A stretch of 64,000 bases of DNA from Actinopolyspora erythraea (GCF_002263515.1 NZ_CP022752.1:744001-808000), one strand, 5' to 3'; positions 1 to 8,644 are shown, numbered from the stretch's first letter. Program-made: numbers and translations. Notes: a model not told the origin generated them from the letters alone.

Positions 1-154
1 TCTCCTCCACGGCCACGAAGCGTTTGAGGTGTTCGACGGTGAGAGTGTTCTGGTTCAGCCGTTCGAGTAGCGCGTTGCCCACCGGACGTTCGGTGCGCAT
101 CTGGCGCACCCGTTCGACGAGTTTCTCGGCGTCGGCGGTTTTTCCGTCGCTCAT
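1..154 (-). CDS. N-terminal fragment of an unidentified protein, perhaps haem-oxygenase/TenA-like
   Basis: This reading frame runs off the left edge. It starts at an ATG at 154 and gives about 51 residues, MSDGKTADAEKLVERVRQ onward, ending ...LKRFVAVEE. The sequence is a charged, helical N-terminus. The run around RPVGNALLERLNQNTL resembles the first helices of TenA/PqqC or haem-oxygenase-like proteins, but this is only an impression from a short fragment. It is transcribed away from the methyltransferase at 576, with which it shares a 421-base divergent region. No catalytic residue can be judged because the body lies outside the window. Confidence 0.5.
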   Translation of the reverse strand, partial: MSDGKTADAEKLVERVRQMRTERPVGNALLERLNQNTLTVEHLKRFVAVEE

Positions 155-575
155 GGGATCCTCCCGGCCAGCGCGTGGTACATCCCCGTCTTTCCGTTCA
201 GGAGGAATTCCGTGAAAACCGGAGCCACACCGATTCCGTTCCACGGGAATTCCTTGCCCACCTTTGTCCCTCCCCGAGCTGACACGATGCTGACGCGGCG
301 CTGACATATCCGTTTTCGACGAGAACTTCCCGCGTGCGGAAATCATCGAGAGGGAGCAGCACTCCCTCAAGCTGTTGTCCGTTGCTTTCCGAAAGAGTTA
401 CGGTGTGGCGGCCACACCCGGAAACGAGCCGTACGGGAATCGCGGACCCTGGGCCGCGGAGTCAGAAGAGCGCGAAATCCCATCCTCTTTCTTCGTCGGC
501 AGGCGTTCCTCGTCCGCACCGGAGGAGGCCGCGGGGAGCACGGCCCGCCGAGTTCCACTCGCCACGGAGGCAACC
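155..575. other. Divergent intergenic region, no gene seen
   Basis: This region lies between two genes read in opposite directions and presumably contains both promoters. It is less GC-rich than the genes, for example around 210-260 and 300-345. Frames through it on either strand lack a ribosome-binding site and any family resemblance. I see no clear operator palindrome. Confidence 0.5.
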
Positions 576-1496
576 ATGTCCGAGGAGACAGCGAGGATCG
601 AACCCGTCGTGATCCGAGCGGAGAGCACGGATCCGCAGCAGGAACGACTCGTCAACGCCTACGAGTACGACGTCGACACCTGGCGCAAGGTGCTCGGGCA
701 CAACCTTCTCTTCGAATGGGGTGTGTACGACCATCCGGCCTCTCCCCGGCCGGTTTCACTGGACGAGGCGGGAGCCCGCTTCTTCGACCGTCAGCTCGAA
801 CTGGCCGAGCGGAACGCCTCTAACCCCCTGGACCCGCGAAGGATTCTCGATCTCGGGTGCGGCTGGGGATACTGCCTGCGCCGGCTGGCCCAGTGGTTCC
901 CGAGATGCCCGCGCCTGGAGGGGGTGAACATCAGTCGCAGCCAGCTGGAGCACTGTGGATCTCTGCTGGCCGAACACGGCCTGAAGCAGCGCACTAACCT
1001 GTACCTGTGCAACGCACGTGACCTCCGCTTGTTGCCGGACGCCGACGTCGGCCACGACCTGGTGGTGATGCGCGGGGTGGCCACTCACTTTCCTCCCGAG
1101 CTCTACGAGAGGTCGGTGGCCGCGTTGGCCGACCGGGTCGTCCCAGGAGGGGCGTTGGTCATATCCGACACGCTCTACGACAACGCCGCCGATTCGACGG
1201 CGGCGATCACCGAAGACGAGAACGATCCTTTCGAACTGCGGCACCGGAAGAGCCCCGAGTACTTCGTCCGCGTGTTGCGGGAAAACGGTTTCGCGATCCG
1301 TGACATGCGAGTGCTGCCGTCCAACACCGACGTCGCCCACTGGCTGCTGGAACTGCGTTCCAACATCGAGACCCATTTTCCCGAAGGAGTAACGGGGGCC
1401 CTGGAGGAAATCCGGGTGGCGGCCGTCCACCTGTCGGTCATGATGTTGTGTGGGCAGGCGGGCGCCTACAGCATCCTCGCGGAGCGGGCGGAGTGA
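576..1496 (+). CDS. Class I SAM-dependent methyltransferase
   Basis: The product is a 306-residue methyltransferase with a Rossmann fold. Motif I is LDLGCGWGY at about residues 91-99, followed by an acidic motif II region (LEGVNISRSQLEHC) of the type seen in cyclopropane-synthase-like and small-molecule C- or O-methyltransferases. The GGALVISDT segment fits the post-motif strand. ATG 576 is chosen because GGAGG lies about 5 bases upstream; the open frame continues upstream to 375, but that part has poor codon quality. The substrate cannot be told from sequence. The divergent neighbour at 1-154 may belong to the same pathway. The cytoplasmic location and class are secure, the substrate is not. 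Confidence 0.85.
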   Translation: MSEETARIEPVVIRAESTDPQQERLVNAYEYDVDTWRKVLGHNLLFEWGVYDHPASPRPVSLDEAGARFFDRQLELAERNASNPLDPRRILDLGCGWGYCLRRLAQWFPRCPRLEGVNISRSQLEHCGSLLAEHGLKQRTNLYLCNARDLRLLPDADVGHDLVVMRGVATHFPPELYERSVAALADRVVPGGALVISDTLYDNAADSTAAITEDENDPFELRHRKSPEYFVRVLRENGFAIRDMRVLPSNTDVAHWLLELRSNIETHFPEGVTGALEEIRVAAVHLSVMMLCGQAGAYSILAERAE

Positions 1497-1575
1497 AGGC
1501 CCTGGAACGCCTTGCCGGAAGGCGGGTTCCGCGTGCCGGCCGTGGCGCCGAACACCACGCGGAACTCGTCCCACC

Positions 1576-2000
1576 TCAGACCGGCATGTCGAGAACCATC
1601 ACCGGTTCCGTGGTGGGCCGTGCCGAACCGCCCTCGGGCTCGACGGTGACCGCCATGCGCTCGGCTCCTTCCGGTGTCCGGCTGACGACACTGGACTCCA
1701 CCATTCCCACTGCCGGTTCGAACACTCCCGCCGACACCGGTCTCCCCCTTGTCCAGGAACCACAGTTGATACGCCCTGTTCGGCGGCTCGGCCATGTCCG
1801 GACCGAGGAAGGCCACGCCGCCCCTCCGCTCGGATACCACGACCGCGGCTCGGTTCTTCCTCTCGGAGCTCCGGACCACGCGTGTGTCGGGAGAGCCCGC
1901 AGCAGCCGCAGCCCCCGCGTGGCAGTGTCGAGGCGATCGATCCGCTCGTCCTGGCGTGTGACTTCGGCGAGCTGCCGCTGGGTGTCACGCCACTCCCCGA
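1576..2000 (-). pseudogene. Relic of an anti-sigma factor (RskA-like) C-terminal domain
   Basis: Three frames on the minus strand together spell the C-terminal half of an RskA/anti-sigma-K-type protein. A helical piece (EWRDTQRQLAEVTRQDERID) is in one frame. A segment reading AVVVSERRGG...PPNRAYQLWFLDKGE is in a second frame, and the conserved tail AGVFEPAVG...AVTVEPEGGSARPTTEPV is back in the first. In intact RskA proteins this domain follows one membrane helix and lies outside the cell. At least two frameshifts and the loss of the N-terminal sigma-binding domain mark it as dead, and no ECF sigma gene is adjacent. It is read in-frame from the truncated integrase piece upstream, giving a chimeric open frame. 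Confidence 0.65.
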
Positions 2001-2070
2001 AAACAGGCGGCCTTGCTGGAGACCGGCCGGGCGATCGATCGCGATCAACCCGATGGCGGTGGCCCGCTAC

Positions 2071-2718
2071 CGCGAGCGTCATTCGGTGGCGCGGGCGCTG
2101 TCTCGTTTTGGTGCTTTTCTCCCGGGCACGTTCGCGCGTCTTGGAGTAGCTGCGCTCGATGGACAGCATCCCTGCCGTGAGGTCCACATCGCCCCACCGC
2201 AGCGCGCACAGCTCACCCCTGCGGCACCCGGTGACCATGGTCAGCCACAGCAGCAGACACCACTGTGGATCCTCCGACGCCTCGCGCAGCAGACTCGCGG
2301 CCTCGGCGGCCGACGGCGGGTCGGGTTCGCTGCGTTCGAACGACGGCCGCTGGGCGATTTCGGCCTGGTTGACCGACAGGTAGCGCCAGCGCACCGCCCG
2401 GTCGAAGGCGGAGCGGAAGATGAAGTGCATCTTGCGCACGGTGTTCGCGGCCAATGGTGTGCACTCGTGGTCTTTCGCGCGTTTCCCGCCGCACAGGTCC
2501 TTGCAGTCCCGCAGCCGGGCGTAGCAGCGCTCCAGCAGTTCGGCGTCGATTCTCGCCGCGGCCGTGGCGCCGAAGATCGGTTCGATGTAGAGCCGGATCA
2601 GGTCCTGGTAGCGCTCGCGGGTGCTGTCCTCGTGCCGGGCGACCTCCAGCCACTGCTCCAGCACCTGCGAGACCGTGACGTTGCTGCGCGGGTGCCGCTT
2701 CTCGTCGACCTGGCTCAA
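2071..2718 (-). pseudogene. Truncated tyrosine recombinase (integrase), N-terminal and first catalytic part
   Basis: About 216 residues from MSQVDEKRHP match an actinobacterial phage/AICE-type integrase. The SAM-like core-binding domain covers about residues 15-110 (VLEQWLEVARHEDSTRERYQ), and the start of the catalytic domain includes the first catalytic arginine region TGCRRGELCALRWGDVDL at about 163-180. Similarity stops near KTRQRPRHRMTLAV; the His-x-x-Arg box and the catalytic tyrosine are missing, and the frame runs on into an anti-sigma-factor relic. A matching C-terminal piece lies head-to-head on the other strand at 2714-2863. The pair sits just past the 3' end of tRNA-Arg, a common integration site, so this looks like the remnant of an integrated element. 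Confidence 0.75.
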
Positions 2719-2863
2719 CGGGGGAGTCGCCCCGACGACCGTCGCGAAGTGGGCCGGACACTCCGTCGCGGTACTGCTGGACGTCTACGCTGCCTGCCTG
2801 GACGGTGAGGAGATTCGCGCCCGAGCTCAGGTCGAATCCGCCCTGGGCGGGCAACGCACGTGA
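2714..2863 (+). pseudogene. Orphan C-terminus of a tyrosine recombinase
   Basis: The frame LNGGVAPTTVAKWAGHS then VAVLLDVYAACLDGEE is the last 49 residues of an actinobacterial integrase. It holds the GHS histidine of box II and the catalytic tyrosine in LDVYA, followed by the usual helical tail. There is no start codon or upstream domain in this frame. It abuts the start codon of the N-terminal integrase piece, which is read the other way. An inversion of the first two thirds of a single gene would give this arrangement; remnants of two different integrases would also fit. Confidence 0.7.
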
Positions 2864-2993
2864 GCCGTGTACGCACACTGTACGTGGAGCGTCGTAGAAA
2901 CCTGGGCTGAGTTGGGTACAGCCAGGTAACCGTGAGATAGCTCTGTGGGCTGTCCGTGCAGCTCACAGGGCCTTTTTCGGAGCTGGTGAAGGG

Positions 2994-3066
2994 CGCCCTC
3001 GGCAGGATTCGAACCTGCGACACCCGCTTTAGGAGAGCGGTGCTCTATCCCCTGAGCTACGAGGGC
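2994..3066 (-). tRNA. tRNA-Arg (anticodon CCU)
   Basis: A 73-base cloverleaf can be folded by hand. The acceptor stem is GCCCTCG/CGAGGGC, the D stem GCTC/GAGC, the anticodon stem CCGCT/AGCGG with loop CTCCTAA (anticodon CCT), and the T stem GCAGG/CCTGC with loop TTCGAAT. CCA is not encoded. Integrase remnants lie immediately downstream of its 3' end, so it is a plausible former attB site; I found no obvious second copy of the 3' end to mark an attR. Confidence 0.95.
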
Positions 3067-3330
3067 CTGTGCGATTGTCCGCCGGATCAACGACCCGGCT
3101 CCGCACCAAAGGATACCGGCTCGCCGAACCCGCTCGACACTGCCCCCACCACCCGAACCCAGCCCTCCGGGGACGTTCCCGGGGCCCCGAGGCTGTGGAG
3201 CCCCCAACCGGGTCCTGCGCTCACCCGGTCCGCTCACTCACCGTCCCGCCTCGCCCGGATCTTCCCGGAGGGTTCGCGCGTATGGTCAACTTCCCGTTAC
3301 CGTGTGCGAGACGACGGCACTGGGGTGACC

Positions 3331-5454
3331 ATGACCAACGAGTACCGCGGCGACGCCCACAACGTCGTGCAGGCGGGGCAGGTGGGCGGCTTCGAGCAGC
3401 ACCTGCACTTCCACGGGCCGGGCACGGCCCCTCCCGAACGTTTTCCCGAACGTCCGGTGAGCGTTCCCGCCGAACCCGTGCTGCTGGTCGACCGGCAGTG
3501 CGAGCGCGACAGGCTGCACCGCGCCCTCGGGAACTCCTCGCACGCGAACGGCTCGTCGGGCGCCACGCTCATAGCCCTGTGCGGTCTCAGCGGCATCGGC
3601 AAGAGCACGCTCGCGCGGAGCTTCTCCTGGCAGGTGCACGAGCGGTTCGAGGACGGCTTCTGCTACATCGACTGCCACGCCCGCCCCGACGCCGGCCACG
3701 GCGAACTCGCACGATCGTGCCTGCGCAGGATCGGCATCGCCGATCAGGACATCCCTGCCCTGGACAAGGACGCGGTGCAGCTGCTGCGGGACCGTACCCG
3801 TGGTCGCAGGATGGGCTTCGTCTTCGACGGCCTGGTGCGTCCACACCAGCTGCGCGAGCTCAAGCTCGCTGCCCCGGAGAGCATGATCCTGTTCACCAGC
3901 CAGCACCGCGCGGCCGAGTTCCCCTCCACCGAGGTGAGCTCGATCGACCTCGACCGGCTCTCCCACGAGCACGCGGTCGAGCTGCTCGCCCGCATCACGG
4001 AGACGGACCTCGACGCGACGGATCCGGACGTGGTGCGGCTCGTCGAGCGCTGCGGCCGCACCCCGCTGGCGCTGGAGTTCGTGGGGAGGAAGATCCGCAG
4101 GCTCGCGCACTGGACCCCGCGCCGCGCCGCCGACTGGCTCGCCGACCCCGAGCACGGACTCCAGGTCCTGCACGACAACCCCGAGGTTCGCGACACCCTG
4201 GAGCTCGCCGTCACCGATCTGCCCGCCGACCAGGCCGTGCTCTACCGGTTGCTCGGGGTGAGCCCCTGTCTCACCTTCGAGACCGGGGCGGTCGCCGCGC
4301 TGCTCGACACCGATCACGAGGAGGCCGAGGACCTGCTCCACGAGCTGCGTGCCGCCAACCTGGTGCGGGGGCCGGACAACGGCCGTTTCCACCTGCACGA
4401 CCTGGTGCGCGTCCACGCCGGCGAACGCGCGGAGGACCTCGACGGCGAGAGCTCCGAGGCGGCGCACCGGCGGCTGGTCACCCACTACCGCCGCCTGGGC
4501 GCCCACGCCGACCGGGCCGTGATGGAACCGAGCAGAATGCGGGTGGCCGGTGACGAGGACCTCGTGCTCGGCGAGGACAACCCGTTCACGAAGCCGGGCG
4601 CGCTGCGCTGGCTGGAAGCCGAGTTCCCGAACATCCTCGCGCTGGTCCACGACGCGCGTCACCGCGGTGACGACGAAACGGTCCTCGCGCTCTGCGACGG
4701 TGCGCTGTGGACGCTGCACAACCATCACAAGCACTACGAGGAGACGCTGCGGGCCTTCGAGGTGGCGACCGGGGCGGCGGACCGGCTGGGCGATCCGGTG
4801 GCGCTGGCGAGGACGCGGATCCTGCGCACCAGGGTGCTGATGGAGTGCCACCGCTTCGCCGAGGCCCACGAACAGGCCGACCGAGCGCGGGAGGCGGCCG
4901 CGAGCGCGGGCCACCGCCAGGTGCTCGCCTCGGCCTACGAGTTCCACGGGCGGGTCTATCTGGAGCAGCGGGACTACGAGTCCGCGACGGAGCTGTTCCG
5001 CTCCGCGTGGGAGATCAGCGAGCAACTGGGCAAACCCAGGGGCATGGCCCTGGTGGAGCACTTCACCGCCCAGGCCCACAGCGGACTCGGCGAGCAGGAG
5101 AAGGCTCTGGAGTACCTGGAGACCGCGGCGGCACGGCTGGCGGACTTCCCGAACGACTGGCGTACCTCCGCCAAGGTGAAGGTGACCACCGGAGTCGTGC
5201 TGCGGCGCATGGGACGGCACCGGCAGGCCGTCGAACGACTCGAACTGGCGATCGCGGAACTGAGCGCTCACCGCTGCGAGGAGCACGACGAGAAACTGCT
5301 GTTCGAACTGGCCTCGCCGTTCGAGGAGCTGGCCCGGTCGCTGCGTGAACTCGGCGAGGGGGAGCGGGCCGAGAAGTGCCTGCGGGAGGCCGCCGCGATC
5401 TACGAACGGGCGGGCAGCCCGAAAGCCGAGCGTGTCCGCGCCGAACTGGACTGA
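3331..5454 (+). CDS. NLR-like STAND NTPase: amyloid-type N-terminal motif, NB-ARC domain, TPR sensor
   Basis: The product has 707 residues. Residues 1-30 are a short non-globular tail holding NVVQAGQVGG and HLHFHG, with a V-Q-A-G core like the RHIM-type (BASS3) amyloid signalling motifs described in actinobacterial NLR-related proteins. The NB-ARC-type ATPase follows, with P-loop GLSGIGKST at 85-93 and a Walker B strand GFVFDGL at about 162-168. Winged-helix and helical regions cover about 180-480. TPR-like repeats fill the C-terminal 300 residues (for example ARTRILRTRVLMECHRFAEA and QEKALEYLETAAARL). ATG 3331 is preceded by an in-frame GTG at 3325 and either could start. The family oligomerises on sensing a ligand and passes the signal through the N-terminal domain. 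It stands alone beside tRNA-Arg and integrase debris, a typical island setting. The trigger is unknown, and no effector sharing the motif is visible nearby. Confidence 0.85.
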   Translation: MTNEYRGDAHNVVQAGQVGGFEQHLHFHGPGTAPPERFPERPVSVPAEPVLLVDRQCERDRLHRALGNSSHANGSSGATLIALCGLSGIGKSTLARSFSWQVHERFEDGFCYIDCHARPDAGHGELARSCLRRIGIADQDIPALDKDAVQLLRDRTRGRRMGFVFDGLVRPHQLRELKLAAPESMILFTSQHRAAEFPSTEVSSIDLDRLSHEHAVELLARITETDLDATDPDVVRLVERCGRTPLALEFVGRKIRRLAHWTPRRAADWLADPEHGLQVLHDNPEVRDTLELAVTDLPADQAVLYRLLGVSPCLTFETGAVAALLDTDHEEAEDLLHELRAANLVRGPDNGRFHLHDLVRVHAGERAEDLDGESSEAAHRRLVTHYRRLGAHADRAVMEPSRMRVAGDEDLVLGEDNPFTKPGALRWLEAEFPNILALVHDARHRGDDETVLALCDGALWTLHNHHKHYEETLRAFEVATGAADRLGDPVALARTRILRTRVLMECHRFAEAHEQADRAREAAASAGHRQVLASAYEFHGRVYLEQRDYESATELFRSAWEISEQLGKPRGMALVEHFTAQAHSGLGEQEKALEYLETAAARLADFPNDWRTSAKVKVTTGVVLRRMGRHRQAVERLELAIAELSAHRCEEHDEKLLFELASPFEELARSLRELGEGERAEKCLREAAAIYERAGSPKAERVRAELD

Positions 5455-5672
5455 TCGAAGCCTTTTCTCCTCGACGAGCTTCCCCGACGGAACCTCCCGG
5501 TCGCGCTCGCCTCGGCCGCGGAGCCACCGAGCGGGTACCCGTGCCACCGACACCCTCGCGAGAACGCGAGGGGCGGGCGTCCGTGTGCGGCGCGGGCCGC
5601 GTGAGTGGTCCTCTGCGGCGCCGGCGTGCCGAGGGGACCGGCCGGTGGGGGAAGCTCCGATGCGTGGCCGAG

Positions 5673-7049
5673 TCACTCGGGCACGAACGGGTCCACGGGC
5701 CGTGCGGTGGCCCGCCACGGCGGCTCGGGCAGTTCCAGCAGCTCGTAGAGGGCGCGCCGCAACTCACCCGCCGCCCGGTCCTGGTGGGCGAACGTCTCGG
5801 CGGCCAGTTTCTCGTGCTCCGGCACCGGTGCGGCGGCCGCGATCTGTGCCGCCAGCTCCGCGTCGTCGCCCAGGTGCTCACCCCGCCTCCCGAGCTCGTG
5901 TCTCGGGGTGTCGGCGATCACCTCCCGGACGCCGAAGCTTCCCAGCAGCAGCCGCTTCCCCAACGCCGCCGCGTAGAGGCCCAGGGAACCGTGGTCGGCG
6001 ACCACGGTGTCCGCGGCGACCAGCGCGGCCTTCCAACCCCGGTCCGGCGGGACCAGCACCAGACCCGCGTCCCGTGCCCGTCGCGTCCAGTGCTCGATCT
6101 GCCAGGAGCCGTGCCAGTCCCAGACGTTCGGGTGCAGCACCAGCGCGACCGCGTGGGTTTCGGAGGGCAACGCCCCCACCAGCTCCCGGGGCAGCTCCGG
6201 TCTGCGGGCGAACAGCGCGCGACTTCCCCAGGTGGAGGTGAGCACCACGAGTTCCCGATCGCCGACGCCCATCGCATCCCGGTAGCGCTTCCGGCTCGGG
6301 AGGCTGGCCCGCAACCGGTCGAAGCAGGGATCGCCCACCACGCGCGCCCGTGAGCGCAGCGACGCGTTGCCGGGGGGAAGCAGCTCCAGCTGGTCGTGGT
6401 GCGTCAGGCACACCGAAGCGGGGATCGGCTCACCGTCCCGCAGCAGCTGCTCCTCGGACAGCCCCGCCACTTCCGGGCCGAACCCGGTGGCGGAGGGCAG
6501 GTGTTTGTGGTGCCCCGCGCCGTGCGAGAGGGTGAGCACCGGCATGTCGAGTTCGTGCAGCGCACCGTTGCCGCTGGGGGAGATCGCGAGAGCGAACTCC
6601 GCCGAGCTGGCCCGCTTCCACGGGACCGCGCGCATCCCCGCCCGCCGGAAGTGATCGGACAGGTCGGTGTCGAACGCCGAGCCCGCCGCGTGGGTGAAGC
6701 GGGTCTCCACGCGGAAGTCGTCGGCGAGCAGCGGGAGCACGTCACCGAGCCGGTCCAGCGCGGTCAGGTTGCGCACGACCCCCAGCACGCGGCGGCTTAC
6801 CGGAACGGTGCCCCACGGCTCCCGGCTCCCGGCTCCCGGCTCCCGGCTCCCGGCTCCCGGCTCCCGGCTCCCGGCTCCCGGCTCCCGGCTCCCGGCTCCC
6901 GGCTCCCGGCTCCCGGCTGGTGATTGTATCCGACGGCGGGCCGCAGGCCCCCTCGCGACCGGGCGGTTCCGGTCCAGCAGTTGCCGCCATGAGGTCCGAT
7001 CATATCGCCGGGCGGATGCCCCGCTTCGCGCCCGAAGGTCCCCGCTCAC
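5673..7049 (-). CDS. Glycosyltransferase-like (CDP-glycerol glycerophosphotransferase-like) protein with hypermutable 5' repeat
   Basis: The conserved body begins around RRVLGVVRNLTALDRL and runs about 370 residues. It has a GT-B-like architecture: LTLSHGAGHHKHLPS, a central VVVLTSTWGSR strand, HPNVWDWHGSW, and a late VVADHGSLGLYAAALGKRLLL motif like the nucleotide-binding site of CDP-glycerol glycerophosphotransferases. Substrate and product are unknown; cell-surface polymer work is an inference. GTG 7049 overlaps the stop of the diguanylate cyclase gene (GTGA), suggesting translational coupling. From that start the protein carries a (GSREPGA)n stretch encoded by fourteen 7-bp repeats. Other starts at 7003 and 6990 read through the repeat in the other two frames, and an internal GTG after the repeat (VLGVV) is also possible, so the true N-terminus is uncertain. 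Confidence 0.7.
   Translation of the reverse strand: MSGDLRARSGASARRYDRTSWRQLLDRNRPVARGPAARRRIQSPAGSREPGAGSREPGAGSREPGAGSREPGAGSREPWGTVPVSRRVLGVVRNLTALDRLGDVLPLLADDFRVETRFTHAAGSAFDTDLSDHFRRAGMRAVPWKRASSAEFALAISPSGNGALHELDMPVLTLSHGAGHHKHLPSATGFGPEVAGLSEEQLLRDGEPIPASVCLTHHDQLELLPPGNASLRSRARVVGDPCFDRLRASLPSRKRYRDAMGVGDRELVVLTSTWGSRALFARRPELPRELVGALPSETHAVALVLHPNVWDWHGSWQIEHWTRRARDAGLVLVPPDRGWKAALVAADTVVADHGSLGLYAAALGKRLLLGSFGVREVIADTPRHELGRRGEHLGDDAELAAQIAAAAPVPEHEKLAAETFAHQDRAAGELRRALYELLELPEPPWRATARPVDPFVPE
6817..6918. repeat. Tandem heptanucleotide repeat, 14 x GGCTCCC
   Basis: Fourteen perfect copies of GGCTCCC occupy 6817-6914, with a partial fifteenth (GGCT). All three frames on the minus strand are open through the array. 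Because 7 is not a multiple of 3, gain or loss of one unit shifts the frame between upstream start codons and the downstream coding body. Such arrays are prone to polymerase slippage. Confidence 0.95.
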
Positions 7050-8581
7050 TCGGCGGGCAGCGGCTCGCGGCGCTCCGAGTCGTCGACCTCCACCCGGTTG
7101 CGACCACCGTGCTTCGCGCGGTAGAGCGCTACGTCCGCCGCCGTGAACAGCTCGTCCAGCCGGGCGGGCCCCGCGGCGGCACCGATGCTGACCGTGGGGC
7201 GGCGCTCGATCTCGCCGAGGACCTGCCGCCAGTCGTGCCCGTCCACCGCCGCCCGGATGCGTTCGGCCACGGCCGGACCGGCAGCCCGCGAATCCGCCGA
7301 GTAGGCGGCCAGCACCACCACGAACTCGTCACCCGCCCAACGACAGATCAGGTCCTCGGCGCGGCACTCGGCCCGCAGCAGCGAGGCCACCTCGCGCAGC
7401 GCGGCGTCACCCATCGAGTGCCCCGCGCCGTCGTTGACGTCCTTGAACCAGTCCACGTCCAGCAACAGCAGCCACGGTATGCCGCCTCGTGCGGCGCTGC
7501 GCTCCAGCAGGCCCGGTGCGTAGCGCTCCAGCCCCAGCCGGTTGGCCAGCCCGGTGAGCGGATCGCGCAGCGCGGCCGCCTCGGCCGCGTTCGCCTTGCG
7601 CTGCGCGTGTATCGCGATGCGGCGCTGTTCGAGTGCCTGTCCGAGCCCTTCCTGCAGGATGTGGATGGTCTCGTTGCCGGCGCGCACCGCCCTGCGCAGC
7701 GCCGCCGACTCACCGACGTGATCACCGAGACGCTGGCAGATCGAGGCCAGGTCGGTGGAGATGCGGTTGATCAGCATGGTTTCCCTGATCGTTTCCGCCT
7801 GGTGCAGGGCCCGGCTGGCCATCGTTCTCCCGAGGTCGAGCAGGCTCCGCCGCCTGTGCACCTCGGCCAGCGTCCAGTTGGCGATGGACTGGGCGAACAT
7901 GTCCCCGGATCTCTCGGCGTCCACGATCGCTTCGGTGGCGCGCCGCTGTGCCTCGTCGACCTCGGCCAGCTCCACCAGAACCCGTCCGCTGCCCGCCAGC
8001 GCCCGCCGGTGCGTCGAGCCCTCGGTCTCCAGGGCCAGCACCTCGTCCAGCCGCTCCAGCGCCTCGGAGAGGTAGCGCTCCAGCGAGATCCCCGAGACGA
8101 GCACCCGCGACGCCAGGGTCATCCCCTCGCGCAGCAGGCAGTGCGCGAGCGTGTTCGCATCCCCGACGTCCCGCGCGATGCGCACCGCTCTGCTGAGCAG
8201 TTCGAGGGCCGGGGCGCTGTGCCCTTCGAGCAGGTAGCCCAGCATGCTCAGCGCGTGGGCGGTCTCCGGGTCGCGGTGCTTGTCCGCGTCGAGCTCGGTC
8301 CAGGCGTCGGCGGCCAGTTCGAGGGCCAGCGATATCCGCCCCAACCGCCAGGCGAGGATCGCCCGGTGCACGAGAACGATGGGGCGGTTCCACTCGCTGC
8401 CGACCAGGTTCGGTGCGCTGGCCACCGAGTCGTCGAAGGCCGCCTCGCACTGCTCGATCAGGCCGGAGTCGAGCAGTAGCCGCACGTGACGGTCTTGCTC
8501 GGGTATCTGGCCCGCCAGCAGCGGATCGTCCTGTTCCACGGCGTCCTCGCACTCGCAGATCGCGGGGCTGCGGGCTTCCAC
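7046..8581 (-). CDS. Diguanylate cyclase with N-terminal TPR-like sensor
   Basis: The product has 511 residues. The first 320 or so are helical and repeat-like (for example LVHRAILAWRLGRISLALEL and SIANWTLAEVHRRRSLLDLG), resembling TPR sensors. The C-terminal GGDEF domain begins at RDPLTGLANR and has LLLDVDWFKDVND, GHSMGDAAL and the active-site loop WAGDEF; AGDEF replaces GGDEF, a variant known in active enzymes. An I-site RxxD (RAED) lies five residues before it, so product inhibition by c-di-GMP is likely. The domain makes c-di-GMP from two GTP. No membrane segment is seen, so it is probably cytosolic. The start is GTG 8581. The stop overlaps the start of the next gene by four bases, hinting that the two act together. 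Confidence 0.88.
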   Translation of the reverse strand: MEARSPAICECEDAVEQDDPLLAGQIPEQDRHVRLLLDSGLIEQCEAAFDDSVASAPNLVGSEWNRPIVLVHRAILAWRLGRISLALELAADAWTELDADKHRDPETAHALSMLGYLLEGHSAPALELLSRAVRIARDVGDANTLAHCLLREGMTLASRVLVSGISLERYLSEALERLDEVLALETEGSTHRRALAGSGRVLVELAEVDEAQRRATEAIVDAERSGDMFAQSIANWTLAEVHRRRSLLDLGRTMASRALHQAETIRETMLINRISTDLASICQRLGDHVGESAALRRAVRAGNETIHILQEGLGQALEQRRIAIHAQRKANAAEAAALRDPLTGLANRLGLERYAPGLLERSAARGGIPWLLLLDVDWFKDVNDGAGHSMGDAALREVASLLRAECRAEDLICRWAGDEFVVVLAAYSADSRAAGPAVAERIRAAVDGHDWRQVLGEIERRPTVSIGAAAGPARLDELFTAADVALYRAKHGGRNRVEVDDSERREPLPAE

Positions 8582-8644
8582 CGAACCCGCGAGGCTCGGG
8601 CACCCGGAGTTTCCGCATCGACTACCTGCTTTTCGAGCAACAGG

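Noticed and set aside
2864..2993. attL/attR direct repeat of the tRNA-Arg 3' end
   Set aside because: No second copy of the tRNA 3' segment could be found between 1500 and 3000.
6817..6918. CRISPR-like array
   Set aside because: The units are contiguous heptamers with no spacers, so it is a microsatellite.
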